DNA of 64,000 bases from Brachyspira sp949287565 (GCF_036997615.1 NZ_JAWLQA010000006.1); one strand, 5' to 3'; counted from the stretch's first letter, positions 44,997 through 54,779 are shown. The notes: generated by a model from the sequence alone, not told the origin. Numbers and translations: made by a program.

Positions 44997-45440
44997 TTAT
45001 TCTTCTTTAGAAAGCTTTTCTAATGCTTCCTTCACTTCTTTTATAAATTTTTTATCTGTAACTAAAATATGGTTCAAAAACCAATCTTTTAGATACTGTA
45101 CTAAATTATTGATAGCATCTAAAGAGCCATTCTCATAAGATTTGACATAATTGTAAATTGTGTTTGTAAACTCTTTATGATATGAAGAATGTTCTATTAA
45201 TTTATCATATTTAATAACATGCATTATCTTCTCTTCACAAGAAAAATGGAATGCCACATAATCTACTGTTTTTCTTAAAGCTCTTTTAAACTCAGATTTA
45301 AGTTCCTCGTCTTCTGAATCTTTATTATCCATACAATCATGCAAATCATTTATTATTTCTATTAATTCTAAATGCTGATCATCTATTCTTTTATATCCTA
45401 CCTTGTACTTATCTTCCCATACTATGTATTTCTCGCTCAT
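44997..45440 (-). CDS. Bacteriohemerythrin, tandem paralogue
   Basis: 147 residues with all iron ligands: DDQHLEL, FHFSCEEKIM, EHSSYHKEF and NHILVTDKKF. Clearly a duplicate of the downstream gene, with about half the residues shared by eye. First gene of the pair, RBS AAAGGAA. The pair is probably one transcript ending at the terminator near 44480. Confidence 0.93.
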   Translation of the reverse strand: MSEKYIVWEDKYKVGYKRIDDQHLELIEIINDLHDCMDNKDSEDEELKSEFKRALRKTVDYVAFHFSCEEKIMHVIKYDKLIEHSSYHKEFTNTIYNYVKSYENGSLDAINNLVQYLKDWFLNHILVTDKKFIKEVKEALEKLSKEE

Positions 45441-46084
45441 AATTATTCCTTTAATATAAAAAAAGACAATTATGTTTAATATCGTAATATATATACTATT
45501 TAATTATATAAATATTTTTCTCTTTTTAAAGATAAAAACAAAATTTATTAAAAATTTATTTTTTTGTTAGTTTAATCAAACAATTAAAACTAACTAAATC
45601 GAAATATTATATCAGTATTTATTTTTACAGTTAAAAATACTAAACATAAAATTTTTATAATATAAGTTTTAAACTTGATATTCATAATATTGTAAAAACA
45701 AATATTATTAATATTAACTCATATAAAAAATTGTCAAACTAAATTGTTTTATTAAAATAATTAAAAAATATTGCTTTAAGACTCTAGCAAATAACTGTGT
45801 AGGCATTTCTCTAATTTACTAGAAACTCAATTTTTTAACTATGACTGCCAAAAAAAATGTAGCATAACAGTTTAATATTATGCCATATCCGTTTATTTTA
45901 CTGCTAATAAAAATTATTTGATAAGCAAACTTTCTAGAGGCAAATAATTTTTATATTTAGCTTTTTATTTATTATTGCTATGCTTGTGACGAAGTCCACC
46001 TTTGGTGCCGCCATATAATAAGCTAGTGAGTAAACTCCCTAGCTGGCTCTGACTCGCTTTTTTATTGCTATCGATAAACTACAT
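45441..46084. other. Gene-free gap between hemerythrins and enolase
   Basis: Mostly AT-rich. Around 45980-46065 there is a GC-richer patch (GACGAAGTCC, GGTGCCGCC, AGCTAGTGAG...CTAGCT) like the islands at 34283 and 63860. No gene seen. Confidence 0.4.
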
Positions 46085-46117
46085 AAAAAAGCTGGCAACA
46101 ATAAATTGTTACCAGCT
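46085..46117 (-). terminator. Terminator of eno
   Basis: Minus strand AGCTGGTAACAA / TTGTTGCCAGCT (one G-U), 4-nt loop, followed by TTTTTT. About 50 nt after the eno stop. Confidence 0.88.
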
Positions 46118-46166
46118 CTCGTTTATCGCTTTAAATATAAACCATTATATAATACTTAATCAATTA

Positions 46167-47462
46167 TTATTTTATAACGTTATAGAAAGCTTTTTTACCT
46201 AAGTAAACAGCTCTGTTGCCTAATTCTTCTTCGATTCTTAATAATTGATTGTATTTTGCAATCCTATCACTTCTTGAAGCAGAACCAGTTTTGATTTGTC
46301 CAGCATTAGTAGCTACAACTATATCAGCAATAGTAGCATCTTCTGTTTCACCAGATCTGTGAGAAACTACAGCAGTATAGTTATGAGTTTTAGCAAGTTC
46401 AATAGAATCTAAAGTTTCAGTTAATGTACCGATTTGGTTAACTTTAATAAGAATAGAGTTAGCAACACCTTTATCTAATCCCATTTGAAGTCTTTTTACA
46501 TTAGTAACGAACAAGTCATCACCTACTAATTGAACTTTTTTACCTAATTTGTCAGTTAAGATTTTCCAACCTTCCCAGTCATCTTCAGCAACACCATCTT
46601 CTATAGAGATAATAGGATATTTATTGCATAAATCAACGTAGAAATCAACCATTTCAGCAGGAGTTAATTCTCTGTTATCAGATTTATGGAATACATATTT
46701 TTTCTTATCTTTGTTATAGAATTCACTTGAAGCTGGGTCCATAGCTATCATTATATCATCGCCAGGTTTGTATCCAGCTTTTTCAATAGCCTGCATAATT
46801 ACTTGAAGCGGCTCTTCATTATCTTTAAGAGTTGGAGCGAATCCGCCTTCATCACCAACAGTAGTGCTTAAGCCTCTGTCATGAAGTATAGCTTTTAAGT
46901 TATGGAATACTTCAGCTACATAACGTATACCTTCTTTGAAAGTAGGTGCACCAACTGGCATAACCATATATTCTTGGAAGTCTATAGGAGCTGATGAGTG
47001 AGCACCGCCGTTTAATATGTTAGCCATAGGTACTGGTAAAGTTTTAGCATTAGTACCGCCTATGTATCTGTATAATGGCATACCTAATTCTTCAGCAGCT
47101 GCTTTAGCTACAGCAAGTGATACACCAAGTATAGCATTAGCACCTAATTTTCCTTTATTTTCTGTTCCGTCAAGTTCAATCATAGTTCTGTCTATTTCAA
47201 CTTGATCTAAAGCGTCCATATCAATAAGTTCATTACAAATAATTTCATTAACGTTTTCAACAGCTTTTTGAACACCTTTTCCTAAATATCTTGATTTGTC
47301 TCCATCTCTTAATTCTACTGCCTCATGTTCTCCTGTAGAAGCTCCAGATGGTACAGCTGCTCTTCCCATAACACCGCTATCAAGCCATACATCTACTTCT
47401 ACTGTAGGGTTTCCTCTTGAATCTAATATTTCTCTAGCTACTATATTATCTATTAAAGACAT
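46167..47462 (-). CDS. eno: Enolase
   Basis: 431 residues, full length. AREILDSRGNPTVEV, GAILGVSLAVAKAAA, SIEDGVAEDDWEGW, the LVGDDLFVTN metal ligand and SHRSGETEDATIAD are all intact. It converts 2-phosphoglycerate to phosphoenolpyruvate, which also fuels the PTS systems in this window. RBS AAGGAG. Single gene with its own terminator. Confidence 0.98.
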   Translation of the reverse strand: MSLIDNIVAREILDSRGNPTVEVDVWLDSGVMGRAAVPSGASTGEHEAVELRDGDKSRYLGKGVQKAVENVNEIICNELIDMDALDQVEIDRTMIELDGTENKGKLGANAILGVSLAVAKAAAEELGMPLYRYIGGTNAKTLPVPMANILNGGAHSSAPIDFQEYMVMPVGAPTFKEGIRYVAEVFHNLKAILHDRGLSTTVGDEGGFAPTLKDNEEPLQVIMQAIEKAGYKPGDDIMIAMDPASSEFYNKDKKKYVFHKSDNRELTPAEMVDFYVDLCNKYPIISIEDGVAEDDWEGWKILTDKLGKKVQLVGDDLFVTNVKRLQMGLDKGVANSILIKVNQIGTLTETLDSIELAKTHNYTAVVSHRSGETEDATIADIVVATNAGQIKTGSASRSDRIAKYNQLLRIEEELGNRAVYLGKKAFYNVIK

Positions 47463-47629
47463 ATTAAAACTCCTTATAAATTATAATTCTTATATATAAT
47501 ATAACATAAAATATAAATTTCAAGTGAAAAAATTGAACATATAAAAAAATGCATATTGAAACTATTATTAAATTATTTTATATTATTTTTTATTACTTGA
47601 TCTGTTTTATACTTTGAGAGGGTTTTATT

Positions 47630-48070
47630 ATGAAAAAAATTGGGTTTATTCTATTATTTATATTATTATTTTTGGTAAGCTGCAATATGTATGTCAGCGA
47701 TAAAGTGAGTATTTTAATGTTTGATGAAGATACTAAAGGAAACAGACTCACAAATGAAACTTTAAATTTTGTATTGGTTAAAATAGAAGATACTAACAGC
47801 TTTAATAAATTAACATATATTTCTGGTACTATTAATAATAAAAGCGGAAATCAAATTATAAAAGAGATAAAAGAAGCCAAATATATAGAAGATATTAAAA
47901 ATACTAATGATGTTAAAGATTTAAAATTTGATAATACTAAAATGACTATTAATTACAGTAAAGATAAAATACTATTTACAGACATTGATGGTAAAAAATA
48001 CACACTTCCATTGAATAATTCTGAAAATACTTGGTTTTATAAACTACTAAATAATAGTACAAATTTATAA
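47630..48070 (+). CDS. Small lipoprotein of unknown function
   Basis: 146 residues. Hydrophobic signal and lipobox LVSC (Cys19), followed by a soluble beta-rich domain with no recognised motif. GAGAGG ribosome site. It may start a co-directional group with the next unknown gene, EIIA and kdsB (gaps 30-70 nt), although functions appear unrelated. Confidence 0.75.
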   Translation: MKKIGFILLFILLFLVSCNMYVSDKVSILMFDEDTKGNRLTNETLNFVLVKIEDTNSFNKLTYISGTINNKSGNQIIKEIKEAKYIEDIKNTNDVKDLKFDNTKMTINYSKDKILFTDIDGKKYTLPLNNSENTWFYKLLNNSTNL

Positions 48071-48139
48071 TAATTTTATATAAAATTATAAGTTGACATA
48101 TTATAAAAAAAATGTAATATTGTAACAAGGATTTATGTT

Positions 48140-48526
48140 ATGCCAAAATATCTTTTACCCCAAGACGAACTTTCAAGGGCTTCCGATTGGATAAGCAATT
48201 TTCTTATGCGTGAAGGCTATCATGCTGACTACACTATAGAAAGTCTATTTGAAATAGATAAATTTTTTAAAGAAAAGCTAAATTTAGTCTTGGAAAGAGA
48301 TGATAATAGAAATTTTATATTTTCTATAAGTGCGTATATAGGTGAAGTTATAAGGAAAAAATTTAATGGCCATTGGGAATTGTCCAGAGATATAGATTTA
48401 GATGATGAAACTATAGGAATTGGTTTCAAAAATCATAAAACTATATATCCGCTTAATATCACATTAGAGTTAATACAAAAAAAATATACTATGAAAGAAT
48501 ATTTAAAAGATAATTTTGGAATTTAA
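48140..48526 (+). CDS. Unknown small soluble protein
   Basis: 128 residues, alpha/beta, no signal peptide. The stretch SAYIGEVIRKKFNGHWEL resembles the AxYxGEVIRxxxxGxW core of small families often found as immunity-type or housekeeping unknowns. No function can be assigned. AAGG ribosome site; 54 nt before the EIIA gene. Confidence 0.65.
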   Translation: MPKYLLPQDELSRASDWISNFLMREGYHADYTIESLFEIDKFFKEKLNLVLERDDNRNFIFSISAYIGEVIRKKFNGHWELSRDIDLDDETIGIGFKNHKTIYPLNITLELIQKKYTMKEYLKDNFGI

Positions 48527-48579
48527 TATAAATTTTTTATATTAAATTATTATATTATATATAATGAAGGTTAAATTGT

Positions 48580-49065
48580 ATGATTTCATTAAATGATGTT
48601 GAAAAATACATAAATAATTCTTATGTTATTTTAGATTTAAAAGCTGACAATAAAGAAGAAGCTATAAGCGAGATGTTAATATATTCAGAGGCTAACGGAC
48701 TTAGAATAAATATAGCTCAAATAATAGAATCTATGTATAAAAAAGAGGATATTATAAGCAGCGGTTTAGGATATGGGGTAGCCTTTCCACATGTAAGAAC
48801 TAATCAAGTTGAAGATAATGATATAATATTTGCAGTATCAAAAAAAGGATTAAACTATTCAGCACTTGATAAAAAGCCTGTACATTTACTTACTATGTTT
48901 TTAACTAATAAAAATAGTAATGAAAAATACTTAGGACTGCTTTCTCTATTTACAAAGATTTCAAGAATGAGTATGTATCCTGTTGTATTATTAGAATCAA
49001 AAACCATAGAAGAATTTAAAGGAAAATTAATAGAAATATCTAAAGAAATGCTTAATACTAAATAA
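48580..49065 (+). CDS. PTS EIIA component, fructose/nitrogen family, orphan
   Basis: 161 residues. GLGYGVAFPHVRT contains the phosphorylated His of the EIIA-2 (Fru/Ntr) family, preceded by KKEDIISSG. No EIIB/C partner adjacent, so it probably has a regulatory PTS-Ntr role or phosphorylates a distant permease. GAAGG ribosome site. The spacing suggests co-transcription with kdsB (33-nt gap). Confidence 0.87.
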   Translation: MISLNDVEKYINNSYVILDLKADNKEEAISEMLIYSEANGLRINIAQIIESMYKKEDIISSGLGYGVAFPHVRTNQVEDNDIIFAVSKKGLNYSALDKKPVHLLTMFLTNKNSNEKYLGLLSLFTKISRMSMYPVVLLESKTIEEFKGKLIEISKEMLNTK

Positions 49066-49098
49066 ATAATAAAAAATAAATATTATTGGAGTAATAAT

Positions 49099-49869
49099 AT
49101 GGCTAAAGTAACAGCAATAATACCTGCTAGATATGAATCAACAAGATTCCCAAAAAAATTAACTTATGAATTATTAGGAAAGCCTATAATAATAGCTGTT
49201 TATGATAATGTTAAGGCCGCTAAAAAAATAGATGACTGTATTATTGCAACCGATTCTAAAGAAATAATGGATATATGTGAAAAAAATAATGCTAAAGCCG
49301 TAATGACTTCAACAGAGCATACTTCAGGAACTTCAAGAATCATAGAAGTTGCCAAAAAGATAGAAAGCGATATTATTATCAATGTACAAGGTGATGAGCC
49401 TTTAATAAATGAATCTGTGCTTAATCCTTTAATAGATGCTTTCGATGATGAAAATGTTGATATTGCCACTTTAAAAACAAGAATAGAAGATGATAGCCCT
49501 TTAATAAAAGATGAAAATGCTGTTAAAGTAGTTACTGATATAAATAATTATGCAATGTATTTTTCAAGAGCCACAATACCTCATAGAAGATTCGATCAGA
49601 ATATTAATGCTGAATGCTATAAACATATAGGTGTTTATGCTTTTAGAAAAGATATTCTATTAAAGATAGAAAGCTTAGAGGAATGTAAATATGAGATGAT
49701 AGAAAAACTAGAACAATTAAGATGGCTTTATAATGGCATGAAAATAAAAGTTTTAGAAACTAAAAAATTCCTACATGGCATAGATACAAGAGAAGATTTA
49801 GAGTTCGTTCAAAATTATTTGAGAAATTTTGCTCAAAGTGAATTAAATAATGAAAATTTATATAAGTAA
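49099..49869 (+). CDS. kdsB: 3-deoxy-manno-octulosonate cytidylyltransferase
   Basis: 256 residues. IIPARYESTRFPKKL, STEHTSGTSRI, VQGDEPLI and the C-terminal GIDTREDLEFVQ are diagnostic. It activates Kdo as CMP-Kdo for lipooligosaccharide core assembly, which indicates an outer membrane with a Kdo-containing glycolipid. RBS TTGGAGTA. Confidence 0.95.
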   Translation: MAKVTAIIPARYESTRFPKKLTYELLGKPIIIAVYDNVKAAKKIDDCIIATDSKEIMDICEKNNAKAVMTSTEHTSGTSRIIEVAKKIESDIIINVQGDEPLINESVLNPLIDAFDDENVDIATLKTRIEDDSPLIKDENAVKVVTDINNYAMYFSRATIPHRRFDQNINAECYKHIGVYAFRKDILLKIESLEECKYEMIEKLEQLRWLYNGMKIKVLETKKFLHGIDTREDLEFVQNYLRNFAQSELNNENLYK

Positions 49870-49945
49870 TTATTAATCACGACAAAAAATGTCATCATTA
49901 AAATGTATTATTCCTAAATACCAATTTTTATTTTAAGGATTTAAT

Positions 49946-50176
49946 ATGCTTGAAATTATTTTTATAGTATCAGCTGTAAGTTTATTTTTATTTACAGACT
50001 TTGAAAAGATTTTCATTGTTATATTGGATACAGTCTTTGAACTTATTAAGAGTGTATTCATTATTATATTTTTAGTGAAAAGATTTTTAGTTAAAAATAT
50101 AAGCCGATTCTTATATGATATCTTTATAGAGCCTATAATTTATATTTTTGGTTTTCTAAATAAAAAGAACAATTAA
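49946..50176 (+). CDS. Small membrane protein of unknown function
   Basis: 76 residues, two to three hydrophobic helices (about 2-17, 23-47 and 54-70), Phe/Ile-rich, short Lys/Asn tail. AAGGA ribosome site 9 nt before the ATG supports a real gene. Lies 76 nt after kdsB and ends before a terminator. No family recognised. Confidence 0.6.
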   Translation: MLEIIFIVSAVSLFLFTDFEKIFIVILDTVFELIKSVFIIIFLVKRFLVKNISRFLYDIFIEPIIYIFGFLNKKNN

Positions 50177-50196
50177 AACTAAATATACATTTAATA

Positions 50197-50234
50197 AAAA
50201 AGGAAGTCTTTAATTATTAAAAGACTTCCTTTTC
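50197..50234. terminator. Bidirectional terminator between kdsB unit and gpmA
   Basis: Stem AAAAGGAAGTCTTT / AAAGACTTCCTTTT with 8-nt loop and T-rich tail on both strands. Confidence 0.88.
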
Positions 50235-50271
50235 TTTTTAGAAAATAAAAAACTATATATTTTTTATATTA

Positions 50272-51018
50272 TTATTTTTTCTTACCTTGATTTGCTACTG
50301 CTTCCATAGCTTTTTTAACAGCCTCAGGATCTCCTAAATACTGTTTATTAACTGCTTTGAAATTATCATCAAGTTCATAAACTAAAGGCATTCCTGTAGG
50401 TATATTAAGTTCAGTAATATCTTCATCAGAAATATTATCCAAATATTTTACTAAAGCTCTTAAGCTGTTACCATGTGCAGCAATGATGATTTTTTTGCCT
50501 GCTTTAATATCTGGAAGTATAACATTTTCCCAGAAAGGCACTACTCTTGCAACTGTATCTTTCAAACATTCAGTTAATGGAAGTTCTTTTTCTGATAAGT
50601 TTTTATAACGAGGATCATGTCCAGGATATCTCTCATCAGATTTTTCTAATGCTGGAGGTGGAGTATCATAACTTCTTCTCCAAATTTTTACTTGATCTTC
50701 TCCGTATTTTTCAGCTGTTTGTGATTTGTTTAAACCCTGTAAAGCTCCATAATGTCTTTCATTTAACTGCCAGCATTTGTCTACAGGTATCCATAAAAGT
50801 CCCATTTCTTCTAATACTAAATTCAAAGTTTTGATAGCACGAGTTAGTGTAGAAGTGTATGCTTTATCGAAAGTAAATCCTGCTTTTTTTAGCTCAGCTC
50901 CGCCTGATTTAGCTTCTTCTATACCTTTTTCTGATAATGTAACATCTGCCCAGCCTGTAAACAGATTTTCTTTGTTCCAAACACTCTCACCATGACGAAT
51001 TAAAACAACTTTTGTCAT
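50272..51018 (-). CDS. gpmA: 2,3-bisphosphoglycerate-dependent phosphoglycerate mutase
   Basis: 248 residues. LIRHGESVWNKENLFTGW has the phosphorylated His, NERHYGALQGLNKSQTAEKYG and AAHGNSLRALVKYL complete the active site. It interconverts 3- and 2-phosphoglycerate, the step before enolase. RBS AAGGAG and a clear promoter upstream. Single gene. Confidence 0.97.
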   Translation of the reverse strand: MTKVVLIRHGESVWNKENLFTGWADVTLSEKGIEEAKSGGAELKKAGFTFDKAYTSTLTRAIKTLNLVLEEMGLLWIPVDKCWQLNERHYGALQGLNKSQTAEKYGEDQVKIWRRSYDTPPPALEKSDERYPGHDPRYKNLSEKELPLTECLKDTVARVVPFWENVILPDIKAGKKIIIAAHGNSLRALVKYLDNISDEDITELNIPTGMPLVYELDDNFKAVNKQYLGDPEAVKKAMEAVANQGKKK

Positions 51019-51050
51019 CTTTATAACTCCTTATAATGATATTAAGTTCT

Positions 51051-51079
51051 ATTATATACTAAAATCATAAAAAAGTTAA
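51051..51079 (-). promoter_or_regulatory. Candidate promoter of gpmA
   Basis: Minus strand TTAACT, 17-nt spacer, TATAAT; about 33 nt before the start codon. Good -10, fair -35. Confidence 0.65.
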
Positions 51080-51147
51080 ACAAAAATATATTGTTTTATT
51101 ATCATAAATATATTATATTTTATCAATAACAATTAAGGATATTATGT

Positions 51148-52713
51148 ATGAATAATGAAGAATTAGATTTACAATTTCACAAATTATATGAAGAAGGAAA
51201 TCACAAAGGAATTATTAAATTAATACTTTCATTACCTGAAGAACAATTAAATGATGATATTAAAGGGCAGCTTGCTGTTGCATATAATAATATTGGAGAA
51301 TTTGACTTAGCAATAGAAATATTAAATTCTTTATCCGAAGAAACCAAAAGCCATCATACTTGGTTTTATAAAATAGCATATGCATATTCAGGAAAATCTG
51401 ATATGAGCAACGCTAATTTAAATATAGACAGAGCATTATATACATTAGAAATGAACAAATATTTAATAAGTAATGAAGAATATGATTATTACAACAATTT
51501 ATATAATAATTTAAAAGAGTATATACAAGGCGGAAGTCTGCATTATGAAGCTAATGCAGTTAATATTGATGATCCTGATTCTATCATAAAAGATATATCA
51601 TCTATTTTATCAAATGATATAGATAATGAGATAATAGAAGGAAGCATTGTCATAAAAAAATGGAATATATTTATAAATGCTTATCCTGATACTATAACAG
51701 ATAAAAGTGCTGTTATAAACTATTATATATCAAGTCCTGATTGGGACAGAGATATATTTGAATGCTGTGCCAGTGCAGGAAAAGATGCAAATACTTCTGT
51801 AGGGCTTTCAAATGGTAGTTTTATATTTGGTATAATGACAGGCATAAAAGCGATGAATGAAAATAGAGTACTTGATGAAGTAGAAACCGAATTTGCCGGT
51901 AAAAAACATAAATGGAAAGTTTATACAAGTAATTTAGTTAATATGGGCGGAGATAATGGAAAGCCTAAAAATGTAAATATTTATTGGGATATGTTCAAGG
52001 ACGACATCTTAAAAAGAATAGGAAATCAAAAAATATGCTACATTAAAATATACGGAGCTAAGGCAGGAAATGATTATTCTATAGGAGAGCTTAGAATCAA
52101 TGATGTCAATATACCAGAGCTTGCCGACAAAATGAATGAATATGTTAAAACTTGGGATGAAACAGATTTTTCATCAGATAAGCAGTTTTTCTTTTTAGTA
52201 CAGGACAATGAAACTTATACTCCTTACCCATTCAGTAATGATGAGATTTTAAAATTTATTCGAGAATATTCAAATATAGTTTTAAATTTAAAAGAGTCTG
52301 AAGAATCATACGATAAATTAGGAAATTTAGCAGAAGAGCTTACAAAGGATTATAGTCTTGCAAGTGATTTATTTTTATTCTTACCAGAAATATGTGCTGA
52401 TAATGAATTTTATAATGAGCTTCATTCCGGAGAAATTGTTAATTTCAATTTTCAGTCATCTCAAAAAAATTGTTCCGTATACAAAACTCAACTTTATACA
52501 TATCATTTGATCAATAATTATCTCTTTGGACTTTTTAGAGAAGGGGCATTTAATGGCAAGGAAAATGAGATATATTTAAGATTTATCAATATGAGTGCAG
52601 GATATAATATATATTCTCAGATTAAAGCTGACTATGAAAAGAAAAATCAAAAGTTAGAAAATCTTGAAGTAAATTTATCTTTTAATGTAGATGATGATTA
52701 TGAGATTAGATAA
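51148..52713 (+). CDS. Large unknown protein with TPR-like N-terminus
   Basis: 521 residues, soluble. About 120 N-terminal residues form TPR-like helix pairs (LAVAYNNIGEFDLAIEIL; WFYKIAYAYSGKSDMSNANL). The remainder is a mixed alpha/beta domain with VGLSNGSFIFGIMTGIKAM and IKIYGAKAGNDYSIGELRIN, resembling widespread but uncharacterised proteins. AAGGAT ribosome site. The stop codon TAA is itself the first three bases of a repeat A arm (TAACGCACGGTAA), so the repeat abuts the gene exactly. Confidence 0.75.
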   Translation: MNNEELDLQFHKLYEEGNHKGIIKLILSLPEEQLNDDIKGQLAVAYNNIGEFDLAIEILNSLSEETKSHHTWFYKIAYAYSGKSDMSNANLNIDRALYTLEMNKYLISNEEYDYYNNLYNNLKEYIQGGSLHYEANAVNIDDPDSIIKDISSILSNDIDNEIIEGSIVIKKWNIFINAYPDTITDKSAVINYYISSPDWDRDIFECCASAGKDANTSVGLSNGSFIFGIMTGIKAMNENRVLDEVETEFAGKKHKWKVYTSNLVNMGGDNGKPKNVNIYWDMFKDDILKRIGNQKICYIKIYGAKAGNDYSIGELRINDVNIPELADKMNEYVKTWDETDFSSDKQFFFLVQDNETYTPYPFSNDEILKFIREYSNIVLNLKESEESYDKLGNLAEELTKDYSLASDLFLFLPEICADNEFYNELHSGEIVNFNFQSSQKNCSVYKTQLYTYHLINNYLFGLFREGAFNGKENEIYLRFINMSAGYNIYSQIKADYEKKNQKLENLEVNLSFNVDDDYEIR

Positions 52714-53146
52714 CGCACGGTAAGTGAATCAATAAATATAATAAAAACTATATTTAAGTGAAAATAATATTTTTTAATTTTGTTTATCGTGCGTTAAATA
52801 TATTTTAAATTTAAAAATCACTTGGGCGGGTGCTAAAATTTCTTTTTAAACAACAAAGAAACAAAAAACAAAAATAACCGAATAAGGCAATAAAATATAA
52901 AGGGTGGGAAATTAGAAAAGATTTAAAAACAAAATTTTATTCTAACTCCCCACCCTCTAAATTGAGAATATTAACTGTTATTTTTATTATATTTTATTTT
53001 GTTATTTTGCTCCGTTATTTTAATACCCACCCAAGCTGTTATTATATTGAAAATTTTTATTAACGCACGGTAAATGTCTCTTTTAATATAGTTTTAATTA
53101 TAATTTGAAATAAGTTTATATTTTAAATTTCACACACCGTGCGTGA
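52711..53146. repeat. Modular GC-block repeat, full unit
   Basis: A pair AACGCACGGTAA / TTATCGTGCGTTAA (52712-52797), B CACTTGGGCGGGTG (52819), C AAAGGGTGGG (about 52900), C' CCCCACCCTCTAAA (about 52949), B' TACCCACCCAAG (about 53024), A pair AACGCACGGTAA / ACACCGTGCGTGA (53062-53146). Complete A-B-C-C'-B'-A order, with the first A arm overlapping a stop codon. Confidence 0.85.
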
Positions 53147-53202
53147 TAGTTTAAATTATAATCAGTCTAAGTCCTCACCATTAGAAGCTATGACTTTCTT
53201 AT
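52803..53202. repeat. 400-bp near-identical copy of 58021-58420
   Basis: Constant offset of 5218 bases and about five mismatches by eye. The copy covers B, C, C', B' and the second A pair and continues through about 40 bases of the 3' end of the second bglA gene. Confidence 0.9.
53161..53202 (-). pseudogene. Relic of a bglA 3' end
   Basis: The minus strand ends with codons for IASNGEDLD and TGA, base for base like the tail of the second 6-phospho-beta-glucosidase (58380), not like the nearer first one (53355), which differs at several third positions. It is the remains of a duplication or of a deleted third bgl cassette. Confidence 0.8.
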
Positions 53203-53220
53203 TTTATTTATATATAAAAA

Positions 53221-53275
53221 AATCTCGTTTTAATATCCCTATCAGCTAAAGCTGATAGAGGCTCGATTTTTTTAT
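53221..53275 (-). terminator. Terminator of the first bgl operon
   Basis: Minus strand perfect stem CTATCAGC / GCTGATAG with 4-nt loop within a larger weaker stem, followed by CGAGATTTTTTT. About 80 nt after the bglA stop. Confidence 0.7.
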
Positions 53276-53354
53276 TTAAGAATTAACTCACAACTTCCTT
53301 CGTCAGTTATCAGCTGCTCGTTTATCGCTGAATTTTAAATCACATAAATAATAA

Positions 53355-54779
53355 TCAATCTAAATCTTCGCCATTAGAGGCTATAACTTTTTTATACCAA
53401 TCAAAAGACTTTTTCTTTGTTCGCTTTAAAGTTCCTTTGCCTTCATTGTCTAAGTCTACATAAATAAAACCGTATCTCTTTTTCATCTCTCCAGAACTTG
53501 CAGAAACTAAATCAATACAGCCCCAAGTGGTGTAGCCAATCAAATCAACACCGTCTATTTCAACAGCATCTTTCATAACTTTTATATGTTCTCTGTGAAA
53601 ATCTATTCTGTAATCATCTATGATCTCACCGTTTTCATTTATAATGTCTATTGCTCCTATTCCGTTTTCTACTATAAATAAAGGCTTTCTATATCTGTCA
53701 TAAACTTGATTCAAAGTTACACGTAAACCCAAAGGATCAACAGGCCAGCCCCAATCAGTATATTTGAGATATGGATTTTTAGCAGAAGCAAATACATTTC
53801 CTTCAGAAGATTGAGTATTAGCAGAAACATCAACACATCTTGAATGATAATATGAGAAAGAAACAAAATCCACAGTATTTTCTTCTAAAAGTTTTAAATC
53901 TCCTTCCCATATTTCTGGCATGCAATTATTTTTCTCAAGCATTTTCAAAGCATAATTAGGATATTTTCCCTGTGCCTGAACATCTACAAAGAAATACTCT
54001 TTTCTGTCTCGGCATAATGCTTCCCATACATTTTTAGGATTGCAGTCAAAAGGATATGTACTTCCTGCCGCAAACATACAGCCTACTTTATTATTAGGAT
54101 CAATTTCATGTGCTATTTTTGTAGCTAATGCACTGGCAACTAATTCATGATGAGCTGCCTGATATTTTATTTTGTTTTCATCTTCTCCCTCTTCAAAATA
54201 AAGTCCTGCTCCCATAAAAGGAAGATGAAGTATCATGTTTATTTCATTGAAAGTTATCCAATATTTTACAAGTCCTTTATATCTATTAAATAAAGTTATG
54301 CAAAGATTTTCATAAAAGTCAATTAATTTTCTGTTTCTCCATCCGCCGTATTCTTTTATTAAATGCATAGGACAATCAAAATGTGTAATAGTAACTAAAG
54401 GCTCTATTCCATATTTATGACATTCTTTAAAAATATTTTCATAGAATAATAAACCTTTTTCATTAGGTGTTTTCTCATCGCCATTTGGAAATATTCTGCT
54501 CCAAGCAATGGATAAACGATAAACTTTAAAACCCATCTCACCAAAAAGTTTAATATCTTCTTTATAATGATTATACATATCAATTCCAAGTTTAGCAGGA
54601 TAATAATGCTTATCATCAAAGTCAAACATTTTCATTTTACCTGATATCACTTTTAATCTATCTTCGCCAATAGGACAAACATCAACATTAGCAAGTCCTC
54701 TGCCGTCTTTATCAAAACCACCTTCGCATTGATTGGCAGCAGTAGCACCGCCCCATAAAAAGTTTTTGTCAAAAGCCAT
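53355..54779 (-). CDS. 6-phospho-beta-glucosidase (GH1), operon 1
   Basis: 474 residues. GH1 fold with N-terminal FLWGGATAANQCEGG, acid/base TFNE (Glu179) and nucleophile ENG (Glu371). The C-terminal KKRYGFIYVDLDN is typical of phospho-beta-glucosidases (BglA/BglH type). It splits phosphorylated beta-glucosides (cellobiose, arbutin, salicin) imported by the adjacent PTS protein. AGGAG ribosome site; 41 nt after bglP. Same order as in the second operon. Confidence 0.95.
   Translation of the reverse strand: MAFDKNFLWGGATAANQCEGGFDKDGRGLANVDVCPIGEDRLKVISGKMKMFDFDDKHYYPAKLGIDMYNHYKEDIKLFGEMGFKVYRLSIAWSRIFPNGDEKTPNEKGLLFYENIFKECHKYGIEPLVTITHFDCPMHLIKEYGGWRNRKLIDFYENLCITLFNRYKGLVKYWITFNEINMILHLPFMGAGLYFEEGEDENKIKYQAAHHELVASALATKIAHEIDPNNKVGCMFAAGSTYPFDCNPKNVWEALCRDRKEYFFVDVQAQGKYPNYALKMLEKNNCMPEIWEGDLKLLEENTVDFVSFSYYHSRCVDVSANTQSSEGNVFASAKNPYLKYTDWGWPVDPLGLRVTLNQVYDRYRKPLFIVENGIGAIDIINENGEIIDDYRIDFHREHIKVMKDAVEIDGVDLIGYTTWGCIDLVSASSGEMKKRYGFIYVDLDNEGKGTLKRTKKKSFDWYKKVIASNGEDLD

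Noticed and set aside
45760..46080. tmRNA or other structured RNA between hemerythrin and eno genes
   Set aside because: No acceptor-like ends, tag frame or conserved core could be found; only loose GC patches.
50547..50834. 95-codon plus-strand frame opposite gpmA
   Set aside because: Antisense to a full, conserved enzyme with no own start site.
52819..52960. G-quadruplex formed by the GGGCGGG and GGGTGGG blocks
   Set aside because: Only two G-runs lie near each other in each block; four are needed on one strand.
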